The notes under the pieces: generated by a model | What the model saw: only the letters and a program-made list of their open reading frames with translations | Database searches by the model: none | Told to the model about the DNA's origin: nothing | From: Anopheles merus | Lineage: Eukaryota > Arthropoda > Insecta > Diptera > Culicidae | Reading direction: 5' to 3' | DNA: 64,000 nucleotides | Assembly (NCBI RefSeq): GCF_017562075.2 | Contig: NC_054083.1 | Coordinates: 35,176,755 to 35,240,754, forward strand | Translations under genes and position numbers: made by a program | Part shown: piece after piece, positions 1 through 12,865 of the stretch | Position numbering within the stretch: position 1 is the stretch's first letter | Layout of the letters: every line of letters begins with the position of its first letter

Positions 1-2906
1 TGCCGTCATCTTTGCATGACGGGGCGCGTTCCTTTTTCTCGCATTCAATAAAACGGTCTTCTCAAGATCAAGATCGTTTCCGTTTCCATCCCACCCAACC
101 CGCCACAAACACGATCGGTTGCATTTTTTGGTTTCGTTTTCGGCTGTCAAAAAATTGAAAGCGTCCCGCGAAACGAAAAAAAAACCTGCCCACCACCACC
201 GCCAGTCACACACACACCACAGAGCTGACAGATTCAACGTCGTCTTGTCTTGAGCGCGAACGCCTTCCACAAGAGATTCTGACTTGCTGTTGCTTTTGCT
301 ATAGCAAGCTATCATTATGGCGCAAGGCGCATCATCTCGGCATTGACGAACTGCAGTCATCTGAGAATGTGAAGCGAGAACCCCATGCATGCATCTCAAA
401 CCCTTCCGATCTCATACTCTGATATGTGTTTTTTGAGCTCGAGGCTATCCTGGAGTAAAGAGGAAATGAACCTCGTGAAATGAAATCACTTCACTTGTCA
501 ACAATCGCGCGAGGTTAAGGCAAGATATAAATCACTTGATATCTCGACCGGCGGATCGATTTACACGCCAAAGCGGTGGTTTCTCTGGGCCCAATAGAGC
601 GCGCGCCCGTTAATTTGATAATGATTGCGGTTATTTAAGGCCAATTTGAAATCGAACTCGTTAATTTGAATTCGAGCATACTGAAAAGGCATGCAAAATG
701 ATCTCAATTTTTTTGGGTATCTACAAAACAAAACAGTTGGACAATTCAGTTTTTTGGAACTCTTCCTGCGGCCAAACACGATAATTATACATTTGCAGAC
801 ATTTGAATTTGCGCGCGAGAAATCAGTGTCACTCATAAACCGTCTGCAAAAATGCTTCACATTGCAAGCGTCCTTTCTCCCCAAAAATTCCTAACCCTTC
901 CTCCGGGTTCCCAAATGTTCGCCCAAAGACTTCGTTGTTAAAAAGATGGCGCACAGGCCGTACCAAAATCGTCCATACAAGATGCAAAGAGAAGCACCAA
1001 CCAAAAATGGGAAACGAGCCTTCCCAACAGACCCAAAACCTCAAAACCTCCGCAACGGAGTCAAGCTCACATGTGCAGTGCACGTGTTGCCGATAGCGTT
1101 GCGTTTCACTTTTTCCACCCCACGCCAAAAGGGTATGTGTACGCACACACACATCAGTTCTACTTCTGCTTGTTATCGTCTTCTTTCCCTTGGGAAGACT
1201 TTGGACATTCTTTCCTCCTCGGCCGTTCGTCGATGTAACCGCCCAACCGTTCGGGGCAACTTGTTTTAACCGCCAACATCCTGTTCAGAGAATCCTTTCC
1301 AATACGCACAAACGCTGCTCCCATCGCACCGGAGAATATCAGAGGGAAAGACAGAGTTCAGAACGTCACACAGAGAGTTCAAAATCTTTAGCGTACCAAC
1401 TTTTTCTTGTCCGCCTGCTGTTGTGCATTGCCGTGGTGTCCCTTTTTTCTTTCGTTCGACATAAAACATGAATCATAAATGTTTGCACACCCGAAAAGAA
1501 AGAAAACTGTATCACATAAACCAAGCGCACATCAGAGAGGCTTGTCACTTCTTCGCGTAGTTGTCGTAGTACACATCGTTCTCTCAACCGGTACCAGAGG
1601 GCACACAAATGAAGCGGTAAAAGAGGGATGCTAAGAAAAGACGCACACACATGCTCCGCGCCGTGCCCTTTTTGTTCGGCTTGCTCTTCAAGATGTCGAG
1701 CAATGAAGGTTTTTTTTTTTGTTGGCGAAAAGTTTATATCATCCAGGCCAGGGAATATTGTCCGCGTGTGTGCCTCCAGCAAAATAGCCAACGCAAGCAA
1801 CCTACGCGCTACGTTTCCAAAGTGATAAAAACATGATTTACGATTATGGATTCTTGGTGCGTATGACAAATTTTGGAGAGCATACACGCACACCAAAAAA
1901 AAAAACCTCCCGACATCCGATAACTCTATCAGTGATGAAATGGGCTATGAATTCTCGAGAACCTTTTCCCAGGAGGAAGCCATAGCAATTGGAAGAGTGC
2001 CTTCTTTTGGCACAAGCATGTCATTCCACTTCCAAGCAATATTACTGGGGATATACAAATTCTGAAGCTTTGGGTAAGTATTTCTAGACACTGGGTTCGG
2101 TGATCAGGTCCTAAAATTTGATTAATGTTTCCAGACATTTGCCAAATCTTTCCCCGCCTTTTCATATCTTCAGACAAAATCAAACAGATACGTCCACCGC
2201 AGACTATTATTTGCTCGAGTTACGGACCAACTTTCCAAACAATGCATCATCATCACAACATCTCCAACCCAACTCCCTCAAGTGCTTCCAATCATCTAGA
2301 TCTGCCAGCGATCATCAGAAGGAAACTGATCAAGTGGAACAACACAAAGCACAATGCGGAAAAGAAACCCTTCGGTGCCTGCAAATTCGACACTCAAAAA
2401 TCATCAAATTCACGCTTCAGCGATGTCGAGATAGAATAGGGCAGATAAGCTGATGTCCAATTTAGTGTCTAGAGCCAGGGCCTGTATCATGTCTCAATAA
2501 ACAAGCAACGGAACGAGGGAAGCAGCAGTGTCGCACATCATTTCCCATTCCCTTGAGTATATATAATTTTGCACCCAAGGAAAGATGCAAAAGATGTGCA
2601 AAAAAAATGCTGGAATTCACTCGGGAATTAGAGACTTTTTCGAGTTGGGTTCTGCTCCAGCAAACCCAAAACATGTTGAACAACATTATACACACTTCTA
2701 ATGCCTCGTGTCTGTATAGTACCCCTTAGGATCTTAGGATCGCCATCGCAGGCCATCGCAAAAAAGGCCACAAAATATGCTCAACATCCATTGGAATCAG
2801 TTAACGGAGCACACCACACCACACACCAGTCCTTAATTAACGATCCCTTCCCTTTTTTTCAGTTCGTTCAATTGTTGCGTTGCTCGGGGCTCTGTGTGTG
2901 ACTTAC
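1..2906 (-). other. Intron of the VAT-1-like gene (runs off the left edge)
   Basis: This stretch follows the donor of the VAT-1-like first coding exon at 2906/2907. The family's next segment, the Rossmann-fold entry after the Ala-Cys pair, is not found on the minus strand here, so the intron is at least 2.9 kb and leaves the window. I see no coding exon, RNA gene or clear repeat. The longest open frames, including one of 176 codons at 1366-1896 on the minus strand, have no recognisable domain and cross low-complexity tracts. Confidence 0.6.
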
Positions 2907-3235
2907 CATGCCTTGACGCGGATCAGCACCTCGCCGGCCTGGGGCGACGGTTCGGGCTTTTTCAGGATCTTCACGTTCTTGAAACCACCGAAACCGGTCA
3001 GCACGACGGCGCGCATCTCCTTCGGTGGGTCTTCCTTCTTCTCCTCGGCCTTCGCCTTCTCGTCCGGGGTCGCACCGCCGTTGGTCTGTTCTTCGCCGGC
3101 GGCTGCCGTCTTAGCATCTCCACCCTCGGCATGCCCGTTCTCGGCCGGCGTGACGACGGCCGTCTCGTTCGTGGGCGACGGGGTCTTCGTTTCGGCGGTC
3201 TGTGCAACGACTGGTGCTTCTGTGGTTTCAGTCAT
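2907..3235 (-). CDS. VAT-1-like protein (synaptic vesicle membrane protein VAT-1 homolog), first coding exon, partial
   Basis: The exon encodes 109 residues plus two bases of a split codon. Residues 1 to about 68 form an acidic, Ala/Glu/Lys-rich, presumably disordered N-terminal extension. From about residue 72 the medium-chain dehydrogenase/reductase fold begins: MRAVVLTGFGGFKNVKILKK, then a Pro-rich link and GEVLIRVKA. The donor ATG|GTAAGT leaves the bases TG, so the next exon probably completes a Cys, matching the family's Arg-Ala-Cys-Gly-Leu-Asn-Phe. VAT-1 proteins are zinc-independent, quinone-oxidoreductase-like members of the superfamily, associated with vesicle and mitochondrial membranes. 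The ATG at 3235 is in frame and follows a spliced 5'UTR of 67 bp. The catalytic fold and C-terminus are outside the window. Family assignment is firm; the exact paralogue is not. Confidence 0.85.
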
Positions 3236-3302
3236 CTTGCTGATTATGCGTTGAAAGGGAGCTTAGCGAAGAAGGTACACGCGTGGGCCGGGGCTTGCTT
3301 GG
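3236..3302 (-). other. 5'UTR part of the VAT-1-like first coding exon, with splice acceptor
   Basis: Read on the minus strand, a pyrimidine-rich tract ending TTCATTCCACAG meets the exon at 3302/3303. The 67 bases from there to the ATG carry no other ATG. A spliced leader exon must therefore lie further upstream, at higher coordinates. The acceptor is read directly from the sequence; the leader exon itself is inferred. Confidence 0.6.
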
Positions 3303-4415
3303 CTGTGGAATGAAAGAAGCATCGACAAAAAAGGGTTAGAGCGGAACTCGTATCGTAGCACTGTGTGATTATAGCGTCCTTATTTTAATTAATGTCTATT
3401 AATCAATGGTTAAGATTGGAAAAGCTGTGCTACCTGGCAGGCAGTAAGGAGACAGCAGTTTTGGGACCTTTTCAACCAATAAATTATGTCCAAGAAATAC
3501 ATCAGAATATCAAAATACAGAAAGCATCCAACAAAGACCAATACTATCAACGTGTGAGCGTACATGGAAATTAAAATCTGCTTCGTAACGTATTCCAGGA
3601 ACATGGAAAAGTGCGACCATTTTCCAGCGTGTGTGTGTGTATTTGATGTCAAGATATTCCAACGCAACCGAAACGTTTCGAAGGAATGGGAAATGAACAA
3701 CACCACGAACAAGATCCTAAAGATGCCAAATGGAGGCTGCTGCTGATGCTGCTCTTGCTATTAAGCTACATCTCAAAACCTCAGCATTCTACATCGCCTT
3801 CCTTCCATCTCCCCACATTTTCCATGGCCGATGTAAATATTTATAAACGACAAGACAAAGCAACCGATTCCGTCGTTCTTCGGTAGATGCTGCCGGAGTT
3901 GCCGGTAGATGCTGCCAGATCTTGTGTTTCATGCACAGGCACCTGTACAACTTACGAGCGAGAGCGCGCGCGCGCGCACGTAGATGTGAAGATGTATTAT
4001 ATCCTGCTGTTCTGGCGTTCCTCATCTAAAGGCGTACACAAAAAACCACTCTCCACCGCACTACCAAATGAGACAATCAAAGCGCGCGGGAAGAGCACGA
4101 CGGAAAACTATGACCAAGTTTTCACGGTGTCTTCAAATGCACCACACCATGAAAAAAGGCGGAAGACGGAAGGCAAAACGGTAGCTCATTAAAAATGATC
4201 TGCTGCTACTTTTTTTTTGCTGGAGGTATTGTTCCTGCTAGGAGTGTTGCTGGGGGAAAGCAGCAGTGTCTTGGAACATGAGCAACAGCAAGAAGAGACA
4301 GTAGCAAAGTACAGTGAAATGAGAAGTTGTATTTCACAGGACGAACAGCAACAAAAAGAAACCAAAAAAAGTTCTTATGTCCATAAAGTGCCGTTTAAAA
4401 GAGACTTGAAGAGAG

Positions 4416-4417
<2 letters not shown>

Positions 4418-4493
<76 letters not shown>
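4418..4493. repeat. (GA)n microsatellite, 76 bp
   Basis: This is an uninterrupted AG/GA dinucleotide run. It makes an Arg-Glu repeat in one plus-strand frame, which is an artefact of the repeat and not a protein. Confidence 0.95.
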
Positions 4494-4494
<1 letters not shown>

Positions 4495-7400
4495 AAATAT
4501 CTGCTTACAATCACTATCTGTACATCACGAGAAGCGCGACACTTCTTCCTTTAATGGTGATGACCAGGAGCTACCGAAAATATTTGTCGCTTCTTGTCCC
4601 TTCACCGCGTGAAGAAAATTGATGGTGATTGCTCTTCTTTATCGATCAATACTGGAAAGGTACACTTCTCAATTTCTCAATGTACATCATTCCAGCATCT
4701 TCACACTTTTCGATGTATTCCTGCCTGGCAACATCTTGAAAGCGGTAGGCACCCTTAACATTCGTTGTTCGTTTTCATTTCAGAAGACAAAATAATCTCA
4801 TTCCCTCACTGTTCTTCTATCACAGATCTTTTCTTTATCAACTCCGAACTTAACTCATCGCAATGATCCTAAGATGCCAATTTCCCGAAATATCTCAACA
4901 CATGTTTCCTACCACAAACATGTCCCAGATGTCATCCTGACACAATATCATTAGACGATGCAAATGAACAAACGCCAAAGTCGATCGTAATAGGACTACA
5001 ATGTAACGTAATTTGGTTTTCGCTTCAGGACCTTCCCGGTCGGTCGGTGAAAAAGTGATGGTTGTGCCACACCGATAATTGAATATCCACCGCCTGAACG
5101 CTTGTTTCGATAGCACCAGAAGACCACGACCGAGGACTACAACCGGTCATTACCGTTATGTTTAGATGAAAAGGAGCGCCACCAAGGAGCAGAGCGACTG
5201 CTGCTAGAACGCACCCGGTGTGGTCCTCCTCTGCAATTGACGTTTGCGCAATGAGCGGCTTCCTACTTCTGGTACACCACACTTCGGCATAGCGACAGTG
5301 CCACCACCCAAAGACAGAGTAGTTGACAGATTCTTTCGCTGCACTTTCTGTGTGTGATAACCACAAACCACCATTCACCGCCACACCACGGACTCCAAAA
5401 ATGGAAGCTTGTTCGTACAGAAAATTGTACAAAATCATCACCATCATCACCGTACCACCAAACCATTCCCCCACTGAACTTTGTGCCATCCATGAAACGG
5501 TCGCGCCATAGGCTATCCCGGAATCAACATCGTACCACCATTCCCGTCCGGCTAAATGGAATGTAATTTGAAGGTAATTGAGCAGCAGGGCGAAGCCAAC
5601 TGGAGAGCGAGAGACATCGGTAGACCAAAGCAATGACAGGAGGATGGATGCAGGTAAGTTACGCGGGGCGCGGAACGAATGTTCTGAACGTTTGGACGTT
5701 ATTAACGCACCATTGGCCGCTCTTCTCTTCTCCCGAAATTATGCAAATTTGCACTTTACTTATTTTACTTTCTGGCATTCCTCTGTTGAGTTGCGCGGGG
5801 GCTCTCCGTTGCTGGGGTAATTGGGGACGAAAGTTCTTTTTATCTTTTTGTGCCTGTTATTTTGGATTGGTCTTTGAAGACAGAGATGCTGCAGTACGGG
5901 TAAGTTGTTTTAGCGCTGTCTGCAGCAATTCAATTATTCACGCGTTTGTGATGTTATTGAAACATCTGGGTACTGGCGAAGAAGTACATCCGACATAAAA
6001 CAACACTTGTGCGGTGAGGCAACAGTTGGAATCAATTCCAATAGTTACTGAAATCTGTATTAAGGAACATTCTTCTAGGTAGAAATTGGTTATTATAAGT
6101 TATTTACAGAAATTAACTCCAGAAGTTATTGCACATTCGTATAGAACGAATTCCTGGTAAAGAATTGCTGTTGATGTACACTACCGAGCACTTGAAATGC
6201 TCAAACCACACGTCAGACGCCATAGTCACAAGCACACCTGTCAGAAGCTGTCGAGAACAGTGCTCAATTGATTTCTAGTTTCCAATTGAATTTATTAAAA
6301 AAAAAAAACAACTTCCATGGTCCAATTCCAATACATCCGCAAATTGTCAACAACTCATGGAAAGCTCTATATCAATATGATGAAGTTGTTTTTCAACACC
6401 CAATGCTCATAGCCAAAATTCAATTCCAGCCTTTGCACAACACTCTCCTGCGAGTTAAGTTGATACTTGAAAGCTGTCACCAAAATTGATCCCACACCTC
6501 CATCTCGATCGAGGACCTTTTCTGATATCCAATTGATTTTCATGTATCGTTGTCCAATAGTTTGAGCAACCGACAAAACTGCTCGACGAACAAGTGATTT
6601 CGGAACATATTTCGGACACACCACACCAGCAGCATATCGATGAGATACACACAAAGTATCACACACAGATATATTACGAACTTTTCGGCAATACCTTGGA
6701 AGTACGAAGGGAAAACGGCACACAACGGACAGCTCCATCCCCACCAAAAGGCTGGAGAAACGAAGGGGGGGGAAGAGGCACCCGCCATGGACTCGTTTTC
6801 ATTTTCAAAGTCAATGTCGATAAGCGCGGGGCGCGTGGTGCGTATCGACGAAAGCTTTTGTTTTTGTTTTTACACACATCACCCACACACACACACACCC
6901 TCCCTCCTATCATCTCGGTCACGGTTCAGTTCGGGAGCTCGTCAACTGTAACGGGGGCTGCTGCTGCTGCTGCTGCTGTTCGTGATGTAAAAACTTGTGT
7001 GCTCCCTCGTGAGGTAGTGCAGGGAAAAGCGTTCTCACTCCAAAATTGAAGATACAAGGACACACACACACCCACACCCACAAGTGTTGGGGGTGGTTGT
7101 GGACCGGAAAAGAAAACAAAAACATCCCAGCTCGAACGGGTAAAGTACGGGTTGATGATGGTGACGCGATCGTGTTGGAACACTGTTGCGTCCAAAAAGA
7201 CCCTGAAGTTGAATAACAGACAAAGCTTCCAAACAACTTTTGCACAACAACAAGTTACAAACTGGCTTCATGACCAGATTTGGTGAAAAGGAATCTACTA
7301 ACGAAAACTATAACACAGATATTAGTGATGTGCCACACATTTTCCACCACCCGTCGCTGGATCAGTGGCGAACACTGCAGCACACACGGTGGGTGAAAAC

Positions 7401-10400
7401 TAATAAAATATCTACTTAGTTTGTACCAATTGCAGCTATTTGCTGTCTGTTTTGGTACTTCAACAGTGAGCTACTACCTAGTAGATGATAGAAAGCCAAC
7501 TACCACCACCACCACCACCAAAACACCACTGCAAGAGTAAGCAATGGCAGCGAGATGGAATCTATTGGAATGTTGTTAACGTACGGGAGAGAAAATCGGC
7601 GCAAATGTTTTAGTGATTTTTTGTAGTTGGGCTGGAAAATTGGAAAAAGAAATCGACACGCACACGCATCATGCCGCGGATGGTCGACAAACCGCAAGCT
7701 GGAACGAGCGAGAAGGTGGAAAGCTCAGCAGCTGCCTAACTTTGTTACTGTGGAAATTTCTCGTTTTACCTTAATTACGATGTTTTAAAAGTTAAGAGAC
7801 AAAAGTATCCTCTTAATACAGTATTTCTCATACCATATTTAAATAGTTATACATAGGCTTCGTTAATTAAGCCTCCTTATGCCAAAACTAGAACATTATC
7901 TGGTTTGGTATAAAAAGTTTCAAGTTTCGGAAGTTGAACGGGAAAGAGAAGGGAACAAAACTTGGTAAAAATGCTCACGTAAATCCCCAATGCCTCATAT
8001 TTGCTCATCATTCCCTTCCAAACGACATTCTTATCTTGGCCGTTACGTAAAACGTGCTAAACATTCCGGCACAGCATTATTATAGATGCAAAGCGCGATT
8101 CGTGCGATTTTTGCCATCCTTTTTGGGGATAAGAACTTTCGATTTCCCTATCCGTAATCCTTACGCTGTGTCTATTGGAGCAATCTGGGAGGAAGAAGAA
8201 GGAGCTCACGTTTTGAAAATATATTCCACGTCGTACTATTTCTCACACATTACACCTTTGCCTTACGTGGATTTGAATTGAAATTTTCGAGAACGTGATT
8301 GTATTTTAAAATCCCACAAGAGTGTGGTACGAAAACTGTTCTCTCGATGTCAATATTGGAGTTATTTTTACATCAGTTTCTCTGCGGTGAATTTCATGAC
8401 ATTAAATCCAGATCATTTTTAAATTAATATTAAAATGAATTCAACATAACAAGCAACACATTAGATTCTAATGAAAATTTAACGTTCAACTCAGTATTAA
8501 AAAAATCTATAGAAAAGTGTTAGGAGTAATCATGCTTCACAAAAAAAATATTATCCATTATTGTAGTGAAAAACCAAAACGTTACAAAAGCAGCAACAAA
8601 AACCACACACAGACAAGAGTCGGAAATGCTCGATCGGGGGTTGGTTCGTCGTCGCATCAATCATCCCAAAATATGATCGAAATAATTAAGCCATTAATGT
8701 TACTTGGGGACGACGGCCGTGTACCGCTTCATCAATACATCAAACAGAAGGGAGGGGAGATGAGAGGCGTTGAAGCATTTGAGAGCGGTTTTTGTTTTGT
8801 GGTCCAATTTTTTCCCACCAAAACAATGTTCTCGGGCGAGTTGATGGTTTTTGTTGTTTCAATAAATTGCTCCTCCTGCTTAATGATACACATCCATGAT
8901 AAAGAGACGGGAGAAAAAAAATACACATCCAAATCTATTGAACCGTCACGAAATTGGAAGAAAAAACGTAACAGACGATCCATGCGATAAAATGTAACCG
9001 ATCATCAATTGCTTTTTCCAGTTCCATTTTTTTTCCCATGCATATTATGTTCGATGACTCTTATGGATGGGGATTTTTGGGGTTTTTTTTGCAAAACATT
9101 TACCTTTTTCCCAGCAGCACAATCTAAGACGCCCGAAAGAGTCAAAACCACCGGAAAGCATTAGAAAGCTCCCTCTACACTTTTCAGCAAACTAGAGAGT
9201 TTTTGGATTCTTAGCCTGCTGTTGTGTTGTGCTTGTAGAGTTTGGCTGCAAAAATTAAGACAAAAATCACACAGCCACAACAACGACAGTCCAACAAAAC
9301 CGCAAAATCCTTTGGTTTTCTTTTCTGGTTTGGGTTTCGAGCCACAGCAAAGGAATGGGAAGGGGAAAAGGCAGCAAAAACTGCCAACTATTTGACAAAA
9401 GAAAAAAAAAACACTCAAAACCGTTCACAACGAACACACAGGCAGCCGCGCAGGGACATAAAAAAAAAACACAAAAAAGGCTAAACCATGAGACGAGAAT
9501 CATTGTATATATGAAATAGCAAACACCGCTTACCGCACGCAAGTAGAGGAAGGAGGAGAACGGTCCATCATGATGATGAACTCTCGCACCAAACGGGAAA
9601 CAGAGACACACCACCGAGGTAGGATGAGAGAAGAGGTCAGCGTAAAACAACAGCACACCTCGGTCACAGCATACAGCAAGCAAGACCATCCTACTGCTCC
9701 AGAGGATCCCCCCATGCGCCAAAACATGCACGCCACAGCCCCAAACCGAATGATTAAAGAGCATAGAGGGGGAGCGGAGGTGGGAAAACTCACGAGAGCA
9801 TAAAAATCAAACCACCTTGGCAGGGCCCAAAACTCACCGTTGAGCATGGGAAAAAAAGCGGGCAGCGCCTGCCCATGACATGACTTCTAACGGTCAACCA
9901 CACTTGTCGAAAGGTAGCACACACACACATATTTGCACAATTTGGTACTGGGAAAATGATTAACAAGCCCCCTCCCATACACGTGTGCACCAAAGGGGTT
10001 TTTTTTTTCATACACAAAAAAAAACGGATCCAGTAAAGAAGAGGCGAAGCGGTGAATGAAGTGAAGGCAATTTAAATTTACCAAAATTACCAACAAGCAA
10101 GCAAGCAGGCCGCAAACAAAAAACGGAGAGAAAGAAGAGTTTGCTATTTTTATTGTGGTGCAAGACTCGATCCACACATGTGTGGAGGATGTGTTCCAAA
10201 ATGTCTATCCTACACAGAGCATAACTTACCACACACCGCACTACTGACTGACTGACTGTGTGTGTGTGAGGCATGATGTTTCCCCCGGCATGGAAAACGG
10301 TTACGCAAAACGCGCGCTAATTCGCGCAAAGAAAATTGCACAAAGCATCGACAGACAGAAAGCACGCTTAGAGCAGGAAAAAGGAAATTCGCGAAGCGAT

Positions 10401-11514
10401 CGTCGATCGAGAAAATGATGCTCATTGGAGAGGGGGGGGGGGATGAACAACGGGATGAAACTGCGCGCTCACTTTCTCGAGGGAGGGGCCCAGATGTTTG
10501 AGGCCGTTCGAGTTGGAGAATTCCTCTGTTGTCTGTGGGGTTTTAACGGTTTTGCAGAGACGTTTTTGTTTCAGTTGGCAGGTTTAAATGTATCCAAATT
10601 ATTAACGGGAAATTAGTTTAAAAAAAAATGGCTTTAATGAATAGAGTCTCGCACAAAGAGAAATGTGTTTCCATATAGAAGAACAAACAATTTTATTTCC
10701 TGTTAAAGCATTAAATGCAAATAAAAGCTATAGATGAAATGTACGATCCACAAGACAGCTCTAACTTTGCCACCCTTAAATCATCCCTCCAAACGAGCGC
10801 GATCCCAGAATTATACGCCATTAAGTGCGAACGAATGATTCATTAACAACCAATTAAGTTCTGCTCCTTTTTGATGCATCAACCAACCACAAACACACAC
10901 ACATACGCCGAACCAGCCAAAACGTTTCGCTCTCTATTGCCTTTGAGGTTCTTGGGCACCACCAACCACCAACGCCCATTTCTCTCTGCTGTGACACAAG
11001 TGACGCTAAATTTATTCTCCATTTGCTTTGCGGTTTTTGCTTTATGGATGACGAAGTAGTAGTTGGCGGTCGCCGTTTGACGGTGCGCCTTTGCTGTCCA
11101 TTATTGCCTAGCAGGAGGACCTACGACGGAACAGTTCAAACAGGAATCGTGAGCGATAGAAGCATCGTGCACGGGGTGTTCGGGAGAGCTAGCCTACGAA
11201 TACCACACATTGAAAGGATTGTACGGACAAGCGATTAAACCGAGAGGCGAGTGCAAGAGACGAACCGACAACGCAAGCACAAATAGAGGCATAATTGAGA
11301 CGAAATTTATCGCTGTCTGTATTTTCGTTTGCGGAATGAGAGTTATGGTTTATTAAAGGGAGGGAGAAAGTCGTCGTTTGATTCTCCCAGAATAGTGCGT
11401 TTGATACTATTAAAACATAGTCGTACAGTTGGTAATGAAACTGTAAACTGTAAATGTAAATATTTAAACACGATTCGCATGAAACTGATCTTGCAAAAGA
11501 GAATGCACCACTAT

Positions 11515-11880
11515 AACTCGATTCAATTTATGATTCAATTTTAATTTGACTAATGATTCACATTTACCAAGCGACTCATCTTTCGATTCACAGTAGACCA
11601 ACTAAGGGAGATGATGTGATGGTAGGAGCTCTATTTTTATTGAATCAATTCCAGAGTGAATCATTGTTAGCATACGAATCGTGGTCAAACATTTGACTCA
11701 ATAAATATGTCTATAAATTCTGTCTAAAATGAGTTACAGACTTTCGTGTTATCGTCACCAACGTTGTTTCTTATCGTAATAACTCGATTAATAAAACACT
11801 TGAACAGCAATGATTGGAATCGAATCAGAATCATCTATTGAGTCACAAATTGATTCATACGAATTTGAATTAGGATTTTG
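11515..11880. repeat. Possible foldback/MITE-like segment rich in GATTCA and TGAATC
   Basis: The left half carries GATTCA or GACTCA words mostly in one orientation, and the right half carries TGAATCA, GAATC and TGAGTCA words mostly in the opposite one, all in AT-rich sequence. This arrangement suggests diverged inverted repeats of a foldback element. I could not define terminal repeats or a target duplication, so the limits are approximate. Confidence 0.25.
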
Positions 11881-12585
11881 AATGTAAACGATTGTTATTG
11901 ATCATCATTGACCAATTCTGGGGAAATTTGATGAACTACAGTTGTAACTTGTAGTTTGACATGATTTTAAAAATAAATACCAATTATTCTTTGCATGCCG
12001 TGTGTCTTGCAATTTGCTTGCTAAAGAAAATGACGTTTTAAGTTACAGCCAAAGCTACTATAAGCCTAGATCAAAGCCAGATCGCGATCACGCACGCTTC
12101 CTTTTTCGTTGTTCGCAAACCATTCCTTCTACCACCTTCAAACAACATTATCATTTCCTCCAATAAACACTCGTGCTGCTCTCGCGAGCCACAACACAAC
12201 ACCCCACGCCATGTAGCCACACGTTCATAGATCATGGGCGAGAAAGCAAAGGCAGAGAAAAATATGAAAAAGCATCCCTCTCTTGTTCGCCTCCCAACCC
12301 CTAGCTATGATCGACCCTTTCAAAGCCCATCAACGCGCACAAGTCTCGCGCAAAACACAGCAAAAACGTTACCGCGATCGTCGTTCGTGATATTTCCGCG
12401 CGCCGGATATGTGTACGCGGCGCAATAACAGCGCAGCAGCAACCAACTGCAGCAACAGAAGCGCAGCCTCGCGGCAATGTGCACCCGAGAGAGAAAGAAA
12501 GAGAGAGAGAATGGGTAGGAGGATGGTGGTTTAGGTGAATGGTGTAATGTGTTTTACAGCGGGAAACGACGATAATTGCTGACTT

Positions 12586-12687
12586 TTATTGTAAAATTTC
12601 TTTATTACTGCTTTCGGGCACGATCTCGGTCTGCGCGCTCGGTACCACTTGCGGCGGCTTGTACGGAGCGGCTGCCTTTGCTCCCCC
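12586..12687 (-). CDS. Candidate terminal exon of a small unknown protein
   Basis: On the minus strand the acceptor CTTGGGCAG is followed by 33 sense codons and a TAA at 12586-12588. The peptide runs through AAAPYKPPQVVPSAQTEIVP and ends SSNKEILQ. Third positions are much richer in G and C than the flanks, as is usual for Anopheles coding sequence. The stop codon overlaps an AATAAA hexamer, a possible poly(A) signal. It joins in frame with the exon at 12,770-12,865 across an 82-bp GT-AG intron. I do not recognise the family. It could instead be an alternative exon of a longer transcript or a chance open frame. Confidence 0.35.
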   Translation of the reverse strand, partial: GGAKAAAPYKPPQVVPSAQTEIVPESSNKEILQ

Positions 12688-12769
12688 CTGCCCAAGGTAA
12701 GTGGGAGTTTACCCTCTTTTACCTCCCACGCGCAATCCTGCCGACCCGTTCTCAAGCGCATCCGCTTAC

Positions 12770-12865
12770 CATGGACACGACACGGATCTGGCCCCAGCAT
12801 CTGCCGAGAAAATCGTTCACTGGGCTCCCCCTTTTGCGTGCCTCCCCTTTAACACAAATCGCCAT
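12770..12865 (-). CDS. Candidate first exon of the small unknown protein
   Basis: An ATG at 12865 opens 32 codons, starting MAICVKGEARKRG and ending GQIRVVSM, and stops exactly at a strong donor, ATG|GTAAGC. The phase is 0, matching the terminal exon at 12,586-12,687. Together they would encode 65 residues with no signal peptide or membrane segment. An alternative acceptor (TTTTCTCGGCAG) lies within this exon at about 12,801, so the true 5' boundary is uncertain. The reading is an inference from frame, composition and splice signals only. Confidence 0.3.

Larger units (their letters stand above)
3303..12585. other. Presumed 5'UTR intron of the VAT-1-like gene, left part
   Basis: There is no convincing exon in these 9.3 kb. 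The stretch holds a GA microsatellite (4418-4493), CTG and ACC triplet runs (near 6958-6978 and 7501-7520), CA-rich tracts, and an AT-rich segment with many GATTCA/TGAATC words (about 11,515-11,880). A 202-codon minus-strand frame at 5025-5633 begins only at a TTG and shows no domain. Several isolated plus-strand GTAAGT donors (for example at 5656) have no matching coding frame. Confidence 0.4.

Noticed and set aside
4217..4612. 131-codon plus-strand frame with an Arg-Glu repeat
   Set aside because: The repeat is the translation of the GA microsatellite and the rest has no domain.
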